From Auanema rhodensis (taxonomy: Eukaryota > Nematoda > Chromadorea > Rhabditida > Rhabditidae), in the NCBI GenBank assembly GCA_964057225.1, contig OZ059897.1, forward strand, positions 18,166,001-18,230,000: a stretch of 64,000 nt of DNA, read 5' to 3'. Below the pieces are notes generated by a model that worked only from the letters and a program-made list of their open reading frames with translations, was not told the DNA's origin and searched no databases. Position 1 is the stretch's first letter; each line of letters opens with the position of its first letter. The position numbers and the translations under genes are program-made. Below, piece after piece: positions 10,801 to 23,515 of the stretch.

Positions 10801-11389
10801 CTTAATACAAAAATTAGTTATAATCGTTTGAAAAATGATGCATTAGTGTATGTTGAGTTTCCATGTACACTCAACATTGCTTCCAAAAACATTTTGACAA
10901 AAATTTTTTCGAAAAATTTCAAAATAATTTAGCAAAAAGTAGATGTTTTTAGATTCCATTTTTCAAGGCAAAGACGATGGACAATGTTATTCAACGAAAA
11001 AATTAATTCTTCAGGGTGAAAATCGAGGATATAAGTGTGAACTTATATCAGTTGATATCTCGGTGCATTTTTAAGCTAGCGCAAATCTGATAACACAGAT
11101 CGACGCAGCTTAAAAATCCGCATCGAATGCACTATACTACATTGAGAAACGCTTAATACAAAAATTAGTTATAATCGTTTGAAAAATGATGCATTAGTGT
11201 ATGTTGAGTTTCCATGTACACTTAACATTGCTTCCAAAAACATTTTGACAAAAATTTTTTCGAAAAATTTCAAAATAGTTTACCAAAAAGTAGATGTTTT
11301 TAGATTCCATTTTTCAAGGCAAAGACGATAGACAATGTTATTCAACGAAAAAATTAATTCTTCAGGGTGAAAATCGAGGATATAAGTGT
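7880..11389. repeat. 1,755-bp pentamer HOR, two tandem copies
   Basis: Rare variants recur exactly 1,755 bases (5 monomers) apart: ctcgatgc at 7901 and 9656, cttcaatgtg at 8551 and 10306, and the order tct-type, tcgaaat-type, aaaacttttt-type, acttaacat-type, atagtttacc-type in M24-M28 and again in M29-M33. The edges are placed between the last shared and first unshared variant. On the left they fall between the aaaatatt site near 7840 and ctcgatgc. On the right they fall between gatagac near 11329 and aacatatatc near 11392. Confidence 0.85.
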
Positions 11390-12283
11390 GAACATATATC
11401 AGTTGATATCTCGGTGCATTTTTAAGCTAGCGCAAATCTGATAACACAGATCGACGCAGCTTAAAAATCCGCATCGAATGCACTATACTACATTGAGAAA
11501 TGCTTAATACAAAAATTAGTTATAATCGTTTGAAAAATGATGCATTAGTGTATGTTGAGTTTCCATGTACACTTAACATTGCTTCCAAAAACATTTTGAC
11601 AAAAATTTTTTCGAAAAATTTCAAAATAGTTTACCAAAAAGTAGATGTTTTTAGATTCCATTTTTCAAGGCAAAGACGATAGACAATGTTATTCAACGAA
11701 AAAATTAATTCTTCAGGGTGAAAATCGAGGATATAAGTGTGAACTTATATCAGTTGATATCTCGGTGCATTTTTAAGCTAGCGCAAATCTGATAACACAG
11801 ATCGACGCAGCTTAAAAATCCGCATCGAATGCACTATACTACATTGAGAAACGCTTAATACAAAAATTAGTTATAATCGTTTGAAAAATGATGCATTAGT
11901 GTATGTTGAGTTTCCATGTACACTTAACATTGCTTCCAAAAACATTTTGACAAAAATTTTTTCGAAAAATTTCAAAATAGTTTACCAAAAAGTAGATGTT
12001 TTTAGATTCCATTTTTCAAGGCAAAGACGATAGACAATGTTATTCAACGAAAAAATTAATTCTTCAGGGTGAAAATCGAGGATATAAGTGTGAACTTATA
12101 TCAGTTGATATCTCGGTGCATTTTTAAGCTAGCGCAAATCTGATAACACAGATCGACGCAGCTTAAAAATCCGCATCGAATGCACTATACTACATTGAGA
12201 AAGGCTTAATACATAAATTAGTTATGATCGTTTGAAAAATGATGCATTAGTGTATGTTGAGTTTCCATGTACACTCAACATTG
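11231..12283. repeat. Three consecutive atagtttacc monomers (M33-M35)
   Basis: All three read atagtttaccaa where other monomers read ataatttagcaa, and all carry gatagac. M33 has a private C-to-T change at 11501 (gagaaatgc) and M35 has aaaggctt near 12201. The variant occurs singly in M19 and M28, so this run looks like local amplification of one monomer. The loss of the in-frame TAG here also produces a chance 60-codon open frame at 11500-11682. Confidence 0.85.
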
Positions 12284-15200
12284 CTTCCAAAAACATTTTG
12301 ACAAAAATTTTTTCGAAAAATTTCGAAATAATTTAGCAAAAAGTAGATGTTTTTAGATTCCATTTTTCAAGGCAAAGACGATAGACAATGTTATTCAACG
12401 AAAAAATTAATTCTTCAGGGTGAAAATCGAGGATATAAGTGTGAACTTATATCAGTTGATATCTCGGTGCATTTTTAAGCTAGCGCAAATCTGATAACAC
12501 AGATCGACGCAGCTTAAAAATCCGCATCGAATGCACTATACTACATTGAGAAACGCTTAATACAAAAATTAGTTATAATCGTTTGAAAAATGATGCATTA
12601 GTGTATGTTGAGTTTCCATGTACACTCAACATTGCTTCCAAAAACATTTTGACAAAAATTTTTTCGAAAAATTTCAAAATAATTTAGCAAAAAGTAGATG
12701 TTTTTAGATTCCATTTTTCAAGGCAAAGACGATGGACAATGTTATTCAACGAAAAAATTAATTCTTCAGGGTGAAAATCGAAGATATAAGTGTGAACTTA
12801 TATCAGTTGATATCTCGGTGCATTTTTAAGCTAGCGCAAATCTGATAACACAGATCGACGCAGCTTAAAAATCCGCATCGAATGCACTATACTACATTGA
12901 GAAACGCTTAATACAAAAATTAGTTATAATCGTTTGAAAAATGATGCATTAGTGTATGTTGAGTTTCCATGTACACTCAACATTGCTTCCAAAAACATTT
13001 TGACAAAAATTTTTTCGAAAAATTTCAAAATAATTTAGCAAAAAGTAGATGTTTTTAGATTCCATTTTTCAAGGCAAAGACGATGGACAATGTTATTCAA
13101 CGAAAAAATTAATTCTTCAGGGTGAAAATTGAGGATATAAGTGTGAACTTATATCAGTTGATATCTCGGTGCATTTTTAAGCTAGCGCAAATCTGATAAC
13201 ACAGATCGACGCAGCTTAAAAATCCGCATCGAATGCACTATACTACATTGAGAAACGCTTAATACAAGAATTAGTTATAATCGTTTGAAAAATGATGCAT
13301 TAGTGTATGTTGAGTTTCCATGTACACTCAACATTGCTTCCAAAAACATTTTGACAAAAATTTTTTCGAAAAATTTCAAAATAATTTAGCAAAAAGTAGA
13401 TGTTTTTAGATTCCATTTTTCAAGGCAAAGACGATAGACAATGTTATTCAACGAAAAAATTAATTCTTTAGGGTGAAAATCGAGGATATAAGTGTGAACT
13501 TATATCAGTTGATATCTCGGTGCATTTTTAAGCTAGCGCAAATCTGATAACACAGATCGACGCAGCTTAAAAATCCGCATCGAATGCTTTATACTACATT
13601 GAGAAACGCTTAATACAAAAATTAGTTATGATCGTTTGAAAAATGATGCATTAGTGTATGTTGAGTTTCCATGTACACTCAACATTGCTTCCAAAAACAT
13701 TTTGACAAAAATTTTTTCGAAAAATTTCAAAATAATTTAGCAAAAAGTAGATGTTTTTAGATTCCATTTTTCAAGGCAAAGACGATGGACAATGTTATTC
13801 AACGAAAAAATTAATTCTTCAGGGTGAAAATCGAGGATATAAGTGTGAACTTATATCAGTTGATATCTCGGTGCATTTTTAAGCTAGCGCAAATCTGATA
13901 ACACAGATCGACGCAGCTTAAAAATCCGCATCGAATGCACTATACTACATTGAGAAACACTTGATACAAAAATTAGTTATGATCGTTTGAAAAATGATGC
14001 ATTAGTGTATGTTGAGTTTCCATGTACACTCAACATTGCTTCCAAAAACATTTTGACAAAAATTTTTTCGAAAAATTTCAAAATAATTTAGCAAAAAGTA
14101 GATGTTTTTAGATTTCATTTTTCAAGGCAAAGACGATGGACAATGTTATTCAACGAAAAAATTAATTCTTCAGGGTGAAAATCGAGGATATAAGTGTGAA
14201 CTTATATCAGTTGATATCTCGGTGCATTTTTAAGCTAGCGCAAATCTGATAACACAGATCGACGCAGCTTAAAAATCCGCACCGAATGCACTATACTACA
14301 TTGAGAAACGCTTAATACAAAAATTAGTTATGATCGTTTGAAAAATGATGCATTAGTGTATGTTGAGTTTCCATGTACACTCAATATTGCTTCCAAAAAC
14401 ATTTTGACAAAAATGTTTTCGAAAAATTTCAAAATAATTTAGCAAAAAGTAGATGTTTTTAGATTTCTTTTTTCAAGGCAAAGACGATGGACAATGTTAT
14501 TCAACGAAAAAATCATTTCTTCAGGGTGAAAATCGAGGATATAAGTGTGAACTTATATCAGTTGATATCTGGGTGCATTTTTAAGCTAGCGCAAATCTGA
14601 TAACACAGATCGACGCAGCTTAAAAATCCGCATCGAATGCACTATACTACATTGAGAAACGCTTAATACATAAATTAGTTATGATCGTTTGAAAAATGAT
14701 GCATTAGTGTATGTTGAGTTTCCATGTACACTCAACATTGCTTCCAAAAACATTTTGACAAAAATTTTTTCGAAAAATTTCAAAATAATTTAGCAAAAAG
14801 TAGATGTTTTTAGATTCCATTTTTCAAGGCAAAGACGATAGACAATGTTATTCAACGAAAAAATTAATTCTTTAGGGTGAAAATCGAGGATATAAGTGTG
14901 AACTTATATCAGTTGATATCTCGGTGCATTTTTAAGCTAGCGCAAATCTGATAACACAGATCGACGCAGCTTAAAAATCCGCATCGAATGCTTTATACTA
15001 CATTGAGAAACGCTTAATACAAAAATTAGTTATGATCGTTTGAAAAATGATGCATTAGTGTATGTTGAGTTTCCATGTACACTCAACATTGCTTCCAAAA
15101 ACATTTTGACAAAAATTTTTTCGAAAAATTTCAAAATAATTTAGCAAAAAGTAGATGTTTTTAGATTCCATTTTTCAAGGCAAAGACGATGGACAATGTT

Positions 15201-18200
15201 ATTCAACGAAAAAATTAATTCTTCAGGGTGAAAATCGAGGATATAAGTGTGAACTTATATCAGTTGATATCTCGGTGCATTTTTAAGCTAGCGCAAATCT
15301 GATAACACAGATCGACGCAGCTTAAAAATCCGCATCGAATGCACTATACTACATTGAGAAACGCTTAATACAACAATTAGTTATAATCGTTTGAAAAATG
15401 ATGCATTAGTGTATGTTGAGTTTCCATGTACACTCAACATTGCTTCCAAAAACATTTTGACAAAAATTTTTGCGAAAAATTTCAAAATAATTTAGCAAAA
15501 AGTAGATGTTTTTAGATTCCATTTTTCAAGGCAAAGACGATGGACAATGTTATTCAACGAAAAAATTAATTCTTCAGGGTGAAAATCGAGGATATAAGTG
15601 TGAACTTATATCAGTTGATATCTCGGTGCATTTTTAAGCTAGCGCAAATCTGATAACACAGATCGACGCAGCTTAAAAATCCGCATCGAATGCACTATAC
15701 TACATTGAGAAACGCTTAATACAAAAATTAGTTATGATCGTTTGAAAAATGATGCATTAGTGTATGTTGAGTTTCCATGTACACTCAATATTGCTTCCAA
15801 AAACATTTTGACAAAAATGTTTTCGAAAAATTTCAAAATAATTTAGCAAAAAGTAGATGTTTTTAGATTTCTTTTTTCAAGGCAAAGACGATGGACAATG
15901 TTATTCAACGAAAAAATCATTTCTTCAGGGTGAAAATCGAGGATATAAGTGTGAACTTATATCAGTTGATATCTGGGTGCATTTTTAAGCTAGCGCAAAT
16001 CTGATAACACAGATCGACGCAGCTTAAAAATCCGCATCGAATGCACTATACTACATTGAGAAACGCTTAATACATAAATTAGTTATGATCGTTTGAAAAA
16101 TGATGCATTAGTGTATGTTGAGTTTCCATGTACACTCAACATTGCTTCCAAAAACATTTTGACAAAAATTTTTTCGAAAAATTTCAAAATAATTTAGCAA
16201 AAAGTAGATGTTTTTAGATTCCATTTTTCAAGGCAAAGACGATAGACAATGTTATTCAACGAAAAAATTAATTCTTCAGGGTGAAAATCGAGGATATAAG
16301 TGTGAACTTATATCAGTTGATATCTCGGTGCATTTTTAAGCTAGCGCAAATCTGATAACACAGATCGACGCAGCTTAAAAATCCGCATCGAATGCACTAT
16401 ACTACATTGAGAAACGCTTAATACAAAAATTAGTTATAATCGTTTGAAAAATGATGCATTAGTGTATGTTGAGTTTCCATGTACACTCAACATTGCTTCC
16501 AAAAACATTTTGACAAAAATTTTTTCGAAAAATTTCAAAATAATTTAGCAAAAAGTAGTTGTTTTTAGATTCCATTTTTCAAGGCAAAGACGATGGACAA
16601 TGTTATTCAACGAAAAAATTAATTCTTCCGGGTGAAAATCGAAGATATAAGTGTGAACTTATATCAGTTGATATCTCGGTGCATTTTTAAGCTAGCGCAA
16701 ATCTGATAACACAGATCGACGCAGCTTAAAAATCCGCATCGAATGCACTATACTACATTGAGAAACGCTTAATACAAAAATTAGTTATAATCGTTTGAAA
16801 ACTGATGCATTAGTGTATGTTGAGTTTCCATGTACACTCAACATTGCTTCCAAAAACATTTTGACAAAAATTTTTTCGAAAAATTTCAAAATAATTTAGC
16901 AAAAAGTAGATGTTTTTAGATTCCATTTTTCAAGGCAAAGACGATGGACAATGTTATTCAACGAAAAAATTAATTCTTCAGGGTGAAAATTGAGGATATA
17001 AGTGTGAACTTATATCAGTTGATATCTCGGTGCATTTTTAAGCTAGCGCAAATCTGATAACACAGATCGACGCAGCTTAAAAATCCGCATCGAATGCACT
17101 ATACTACATTGAGAAACACTTGATACAAAAATTAGTTATGATCGTTTGAAAAATGATGCATTAGTGTATGTTGAGTTTCCATGTACACTCAACATTGCTT
17201 CCAAAAACATTTTGACAAAAATTTTTTCGAAAAATTTCAAAATAATTTAGCAAAAAGTAGATGTTTTTAGATTTCTTTTTTCAAGGCAAAGACGATGGAC
17301 AATGTTATTCAACGAAAAAATTAATTCTTCAGGGTGAAAATCGAGGATATAAGTGTGAACTTATATCAATTGATATCTGGGTGCATTTTTAAGCTAGCGC
17401 AAATCTGATAACACAGATCGACGCAGCTAAAAAATCCGCATCGAATGCACTATACTACATTGAGAAACGCTTAATACATAAATTAGTTATGATCGTTTGA
17501 AAAATGATGCATTAGTGTATGTTGAGTTTCCATGTACACTCAACATTGCTTCCAAAAACATTTTGACAAAAATTTTTTCGAAAAATTTCAAAATAATTTA
17601 GCAAAAAGTAGATGTTTTTAGATTCCATTTTTCAAGGCAAAGACGATGGACAATGTTATTCAACGAAAAAATTAATTCTTCAGGGTGAAAATCGAGGATA
17701 TAAGTGTGAACTTATATCAGTTGATATCTCGGTGCATTTTTAAGCTAGCGCAAATCTGATAACACAGATCGACGCAGCTAAAAAATCCGCACCGAATGCA
17801 CTATACTACATTGAGAAACGCTTAATACAAAAATTAGTTATGATCGTTTGAAAAATGATGCATTAGTGTATGTTGAGTTTCCATGTACACTCAATATTGC
17901 TTCCAAAAACATTTTGACAAAAATGTTTTCGAAAAATTTCAAAATAATTTAGCAAAAAGTAGATGTTTTTAGATTTCTTTTTTCAAGGCAAAGACGATGG
18001 ACAATGTTATTCAACGAAAAAATCATTTCTTCAGGGTGAAAATCGAGGATATAAGTGTGAACTTATATCAATTGATATCTGGGTGCATTTTTAAGCTAGC
18101 GCAAATCTGATAACACAGATCGACGCAGCTTAAAAATCCGCATCGAATGCACTATACTACATTGAGAAACGCTTAATACATAAATTAGTTATGATCGTTT

Positions 18201-21200
18201 GAAAAATGATGCATTAGTGTATGTTGAGTTTCCATGTACACTCAACATTGCTTCCAAAAACATTTTGACAAAAATTTTTTCGAAAAATTTCGAAATAATT
18301 TAGCAAAAAGTAGATGTTTTTAGATTCCATTTTTCAAGGCAAAGACGATAGACAATGTTATTCAACGAAAAAATTAATTCTTCAGGGTGAAAATCGAGGA
18401 TATAAGTGTGAACTTATATCAGTTGATATCTCGGTGCATTTTTAAGCTAGCGCAAATCTGATAACACAGATCGACGCAGCTTAAAAATCCGCATCGAATG
18501 CTTTATACTACATTGAGAAACGCTTAATACAAAAATTAGTTATGATCGTTTGAAAAATGATGCATTAGTGTATGTTGAGTTTCCATGTACACTCAACATT
18601 GCTTCCAAAAACATTTTGACAAAAATTTTTTCGAAAAATTTCAAAATAATTTAGCAAAAAGTAGATGTTTTTAGATTCCATTTTTCAAGGCAAAGACGAT
18701 GGACAATGTTATTCAACGAAAAAATTAATTCTTCAGGGTGAAAATCGAGGATATAAGTGTGAACTTATATCAGTTGATATCTCGGTGCATTTTTAAGCTA
18801 GCGCAAATCTGATAACACAGATCGACGCAGCTTAAAAATCCGCATCGAATGCACTATACTACATTGAGAAACGCTTAATACATAAATTAGTTATGATCGT
18901 TTGAAAAATGATGCATTAGTGTATGTTGAGTTTCCATGTACACTCAACATTGCTTCCAAAAACATTTTGACAAAAATTTTTTCGAAAAATTTCGAAATAA
19001 TTTAGCAAAAAGTAGATGTTTTTAGATTCCATTTTTCAAGGCAAAGACGATAGACAATGTTATTCAACGAAAAAATTAATTCTTCAGGGTGAAAATCGAG
19101 GATATAAGTGTGAACTTATATCAGTTGATATCTCGGTGCATTTTTAAGCTAGCGCAAATCTGATAACACAGATCGACGCAGCTTAAAAATCCGCATCGAA
19201 TGCACTATACTACATTGAGAAACGCTTAATACAAAAATTAGTTATAATCGTTTGAAAAATGATGCATTAGTGTATGTTGAGTTTCCATGTACACTCAACA
19301 TTGCTTCCAAAAACATTTTGACAAAAATTTTTTCGAAAAATTTCAAAATAATTTAGCAAAAAGTAGATGTTTTTAGATTCCATTTTTCAAGGCAAAGACG
19401 ATAGACAATGTTATTCAACGAAAAAATTAATTCTTTAGGGTGAAAATCGAGGATATAAGTGTGAACTTATATCAGTTGATATCTCGGTGCATTTTTAAGC
19501 TAGCGCAAATCTGATAACACAGATCGACGCAGCTTAAAAATCCGCATCGAATGCTTTATACTACATTGAGAAACGCTTAATACAAAAATTAGTTATGATC
19601 GTTTGAAAAATGATGCATTAGTGTATGTTGAGTTTCCATGTACACTCAACATTGCTTCCAAAAACATTTTGACAAAAATTTTTTCGAAAAATTTCAAAAT
19701 AATTTAGCAAAAAGTAGATGTTTTTAGATTCCATTTTTCAAGGCAAAGACGATGGACAATGTTATTCAACGAAAAAATTAATTCTTCAGGGTGAAAATCG
19801 AGGATATAAGTGTGAACTTATATCAGTTGATATCTCGGTGCATTTTTAAGCTAGCGCAAATCTGATAACACAGATCGACGCAGCTTAAAAATCCGCATCG
19901 AATGCACTATACTACATTGAGAAACGCTTAATACAAAAATTAGTTATGATCGTTTGAAAAATGATGCATTAGTGTATGTTGAGTTTCCATGTACACTCAA
20001 CATTGCTTCCAAAAACATTTTGACAAAAATTTTTGCGAAAAATTTCAAAATAATTTAGCAAAAAGTAGATGTTTTTAGATTCCATTTTTCAAGGCAAAGA
20101 CGATGGACAATGTTATTCAACGAAAAAATTAATTCTTCAGGGTGAAAATCGAGGATATAAGTGTGAACTTATATCAGTTGATATCTCGGTGCATTTTTAA
20201 GCTAGCGCAAATCTGATAACACAGATCGACGCAGCTTAAAAATCCGCATCGAATGCACTATACTACATCGAGAAACGCTCAATACAAAAATTAGTTATAA
20301 TCGTTTGAAAAATGATGCATTAGTGTATGTTGAGTTTCCATGTACACTCAACATTGCTTCCAAAAACATTTTGACAAAAATTTTTTCGAAAAATTTCAAA
20401 ATAATTTAGCAAAAAGTAGATGTTTTTAGATTTCATTTTTCAAGGCAAAGACGATGGACAATGTTATTCAACGAAAAAATTAATTCTTCAGGGTGAAAAT
20501 CGAGGATATAAGTGTGAACTTATATCAGTTGATATCTCGGTGCATTTTTAAGCTAGCGCAAATCTGATAACACAGATCGACGCAGCTTAAAAATCCGCAT
20601 CGAATGCACTATACTACATTGAGAAACGCTTAATACAAAAATTAGTTATGATCGTTTGAAAAATGATGCATTAGTGTATGTTGAGTTTCCATGTACACTC
20701 AATATTGCTTCCAAAAACATTTTGACAAAAATGTTTTCGAAAAATTTCAAAATAATTTAGCAAAAAGTAGATGTTTTTAGATTTCTTTTTTCAAGGCAAA
20801 GACGATGGACAATGTTATTCAACGAAAAAATCATTTCTTCAGGGTGAAAATCGAGGATATAAGTGTGAACTTATATCAGTTGATATCTGGGTGCATTTTT
20901 AAGCTAGCGCAAATCTGATAACACAGATCGACGCAGCTTAAAAATCCGCATCGAATGCACTATACTACATTGAGAAACGCTTAATACATAAATTAGTTAT
21001 GATCGTTTGAAAAATGATGCATTAGTGTATGTTGAGTTTCCATGTACACTCAACATTGCTTCCAAAAACATTTTGACAAAAATTTTTTCGAAAAATTTCG
21101 AAATAATTTAGCAAAAAGTAGATGTTTTTAGATTCCATTTTTCAAGGCAAAGACGATAGACAATGTTATTCAACGAAAAAATTAATTCTTCAGGGTGAAA

Positions 21201-23515
21201 ATCGAGGATATAAGTGTGAACTTATATCAGTTGATATCTCGGTGCATTTTTAAGCTAGCGCAAATCTGATAACACAGATCGACGCAGCTTAAAAATCCGC
21301 ATCGAATGCACTATACTACATTGAGAAACGCTTAATACAAAAATTAGTTATAATCGTTTGAAAAATGATGCATTAGTGTATGTTGAGTTTCCATGTACAC
21401 TCAACATTGCTTCCAAAAACATTTTGACAAAAATTTTTTCGAAAAATTTCAAAATAATTTAGCAAAAAGTAGATGTTTTTAGATTCCATTTTTCAAGGCA
21501 AAGACGATAGACAATGTTATTCAACGAAAAAATTAATTCTTTAGGGTGAAAATCGAGGATATAAGTGTGAACTTATATCAGTTGATATCTCGGTGCATTT
21601 TTAAGCTAGCGCAAATCTGATAACACAGATCGACGCAGCTTAAAAATCCGCATCGAATGCTTTATACTACATTGAGAAACGCTTAATACAAAAATTAGTT
21701 ATGATCGTTTGAAAAATGATGCATTAGTGTATGTTGAGTTTCCATGTACACTCAACATTGCTTCCAAAAACATTTTGACAAAAATTTTTTCGAAAAATTT
21801 CAAAATAATTTAGCAAAAAGTAGATGTTTTTAGATTCCATTTTTCAAGGCAAAGACGATGGACAATGTTATTCAACGAAAAAATTAATTCTTCAGGGTGA
21901 AAATCGAGGATATAAGTGTGAACTTATATCAGTTGATATCTCGGTGCATTTTTAAGCTAGCGCAAATCTGATAACACAGATCGACGCAGCTTAAAAATCC
22001 GCATCGAATGCACTATACTACATTGAGAAACGCTTAATACAAAAATTAGTTATAATCGTTTGAAAAATGATGCATTAGTGTATGTTGAGTTTCCATGTAC
22101 ACTCAACATTGCTTCCAAAAACATTTTGACAAAAATTTTTTCGAAAAATTTCAAAATAATTTAGCAAAAAGTAGATGTTTTTAGATTCCATTTTTCAAGG
22201 CAAAGACGATAGACAATGTTATTCAACGAAAAAATTAATTCTTTAGGGTGAAAATCGAGGATATAAGTGTGAACTTATATCAGTTGATATCTCGGTGCAT
22301 TTTTAAGCTAGCGCAAATCTGATAACACAGATCGACGCAGCTTAAAAATCCGCATCGAATGCTTTATACTACATTGAGAAACGCTTAATACAAAAATTAG
22401 TTATGATCGTTTGAAAAATGATGCATTAGTGTATGTTGAGTTTCCATGTACACTCAACATTGCTTCCAAAAACATTTTGACAAAAATTTTTTCGAAAAAT
22501 TTCAAAATAATTTAGCAAAAAGTAGATGTTTTTAGATTCCATTTTTCAAGGCAAAGACGATGGACAATGTTATTCAACGAAAAAATTAATTCTTCAGGGT
22601 GAAAATCGAGGATATAAGTGTGAACTTATATCAGTTGATATCTCGGTGCATTTTTAAGCTAGCGCAAATCTGATAACACAGATCGACGCAGCTTAAAAAT
22701 CCGCATCGAATGCACTATACTACATTGAGAAACGCTTAATACAACAATTAGTTATAATCGTTTGAAAAATGATGCATTAGTGTATGTTGAGTTTCCATGT
22801 ACACTCAACATTGCTTCCAAAAACATTTTGACAAAAATTTTTGCGAAAAATTTCAAAATAATTTAGCAAAAAGTAGATGTTTTTAGATTCCATTTTTCAA
22901 GGCAAAGACGATGGACAATGTTATTCAACGAAAAAATTAATTCTTCAGGGTGAAAATCGAGGATATATGTGTGAACTTATATCAGTTGATATCTCGGTGC
23001 ATTTTTAAGCTAGCGCAAATCTGATAACACAGATCGACGCAGCTTAAAAATCCGCATCGAATGCACTATACTACATTGAGAAACGCTTAATACAAAAATT
23101 AGTTATGATCGTTTGAAAAATGATGCATTAGTGTATGTTGAGTTTCCATGTACACTCAATATTGCTTCCAAAAACATTTTGACAAAAATGTTTTCGAAAA
23201 ATTTCAAAATAATTTAGCAAAAAGTAGATGTTTTTAGATTTCTTTTTTCAAGGCAAAGACGATGGACAATGTTATTCAACGAAAAAATCATTTCTTCAGG
23301 GTGAAAATCGAGGATATAAGTGTGAACTTATATCAGTTGATATCTGGGTGCATTTTTAAGCTAGCGCAAATCTGATAACACAGATCGACGCAGCTTAAAA
23401 ATCCGCATCGAATGCACTATACTACATTGAGAAACGCTTAATACATAAATTAGTTATGATCGTTTGAAAAATGATGCATTAGTGTATGTTGAGTTTCCAT
23501 GTACACTCAACATTG
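12284..23515. repeat. Mosaic array segment M36-M67
   Basis: Recurring modules include tcgaaat+gatagac, then gatagac+ctttagg+gctttatac, then a plain monomer (for example M55-M57 and M61-M63). A second module is the aaaatgttttcg / agatttctttttt / aatcatttc / ctgggtgc / acataaatt monomer (M42, M46, M52, M60, M67). The four-monomer string M43-M46, with acaacaatt and tttgcg, recurs as M64-M67, 7,371 bp (21 monomers) away. M37-M38 and M48-M49 share cgaaga and aaattgagg, 3,861 bp apart. M50 and M52 carry atatcaattgatat. No non-satellite sequence is present. Confidence 0.85.

Noticed and set aside
11500-11682. 60-codon open frame across M33 and M34
   Set aside because: Its ATG comes from one private C-to-T change at 11501, and it stays open only because the atagtttacc variant removes a TAG. 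The same frame is closed in nearly all other monomers.
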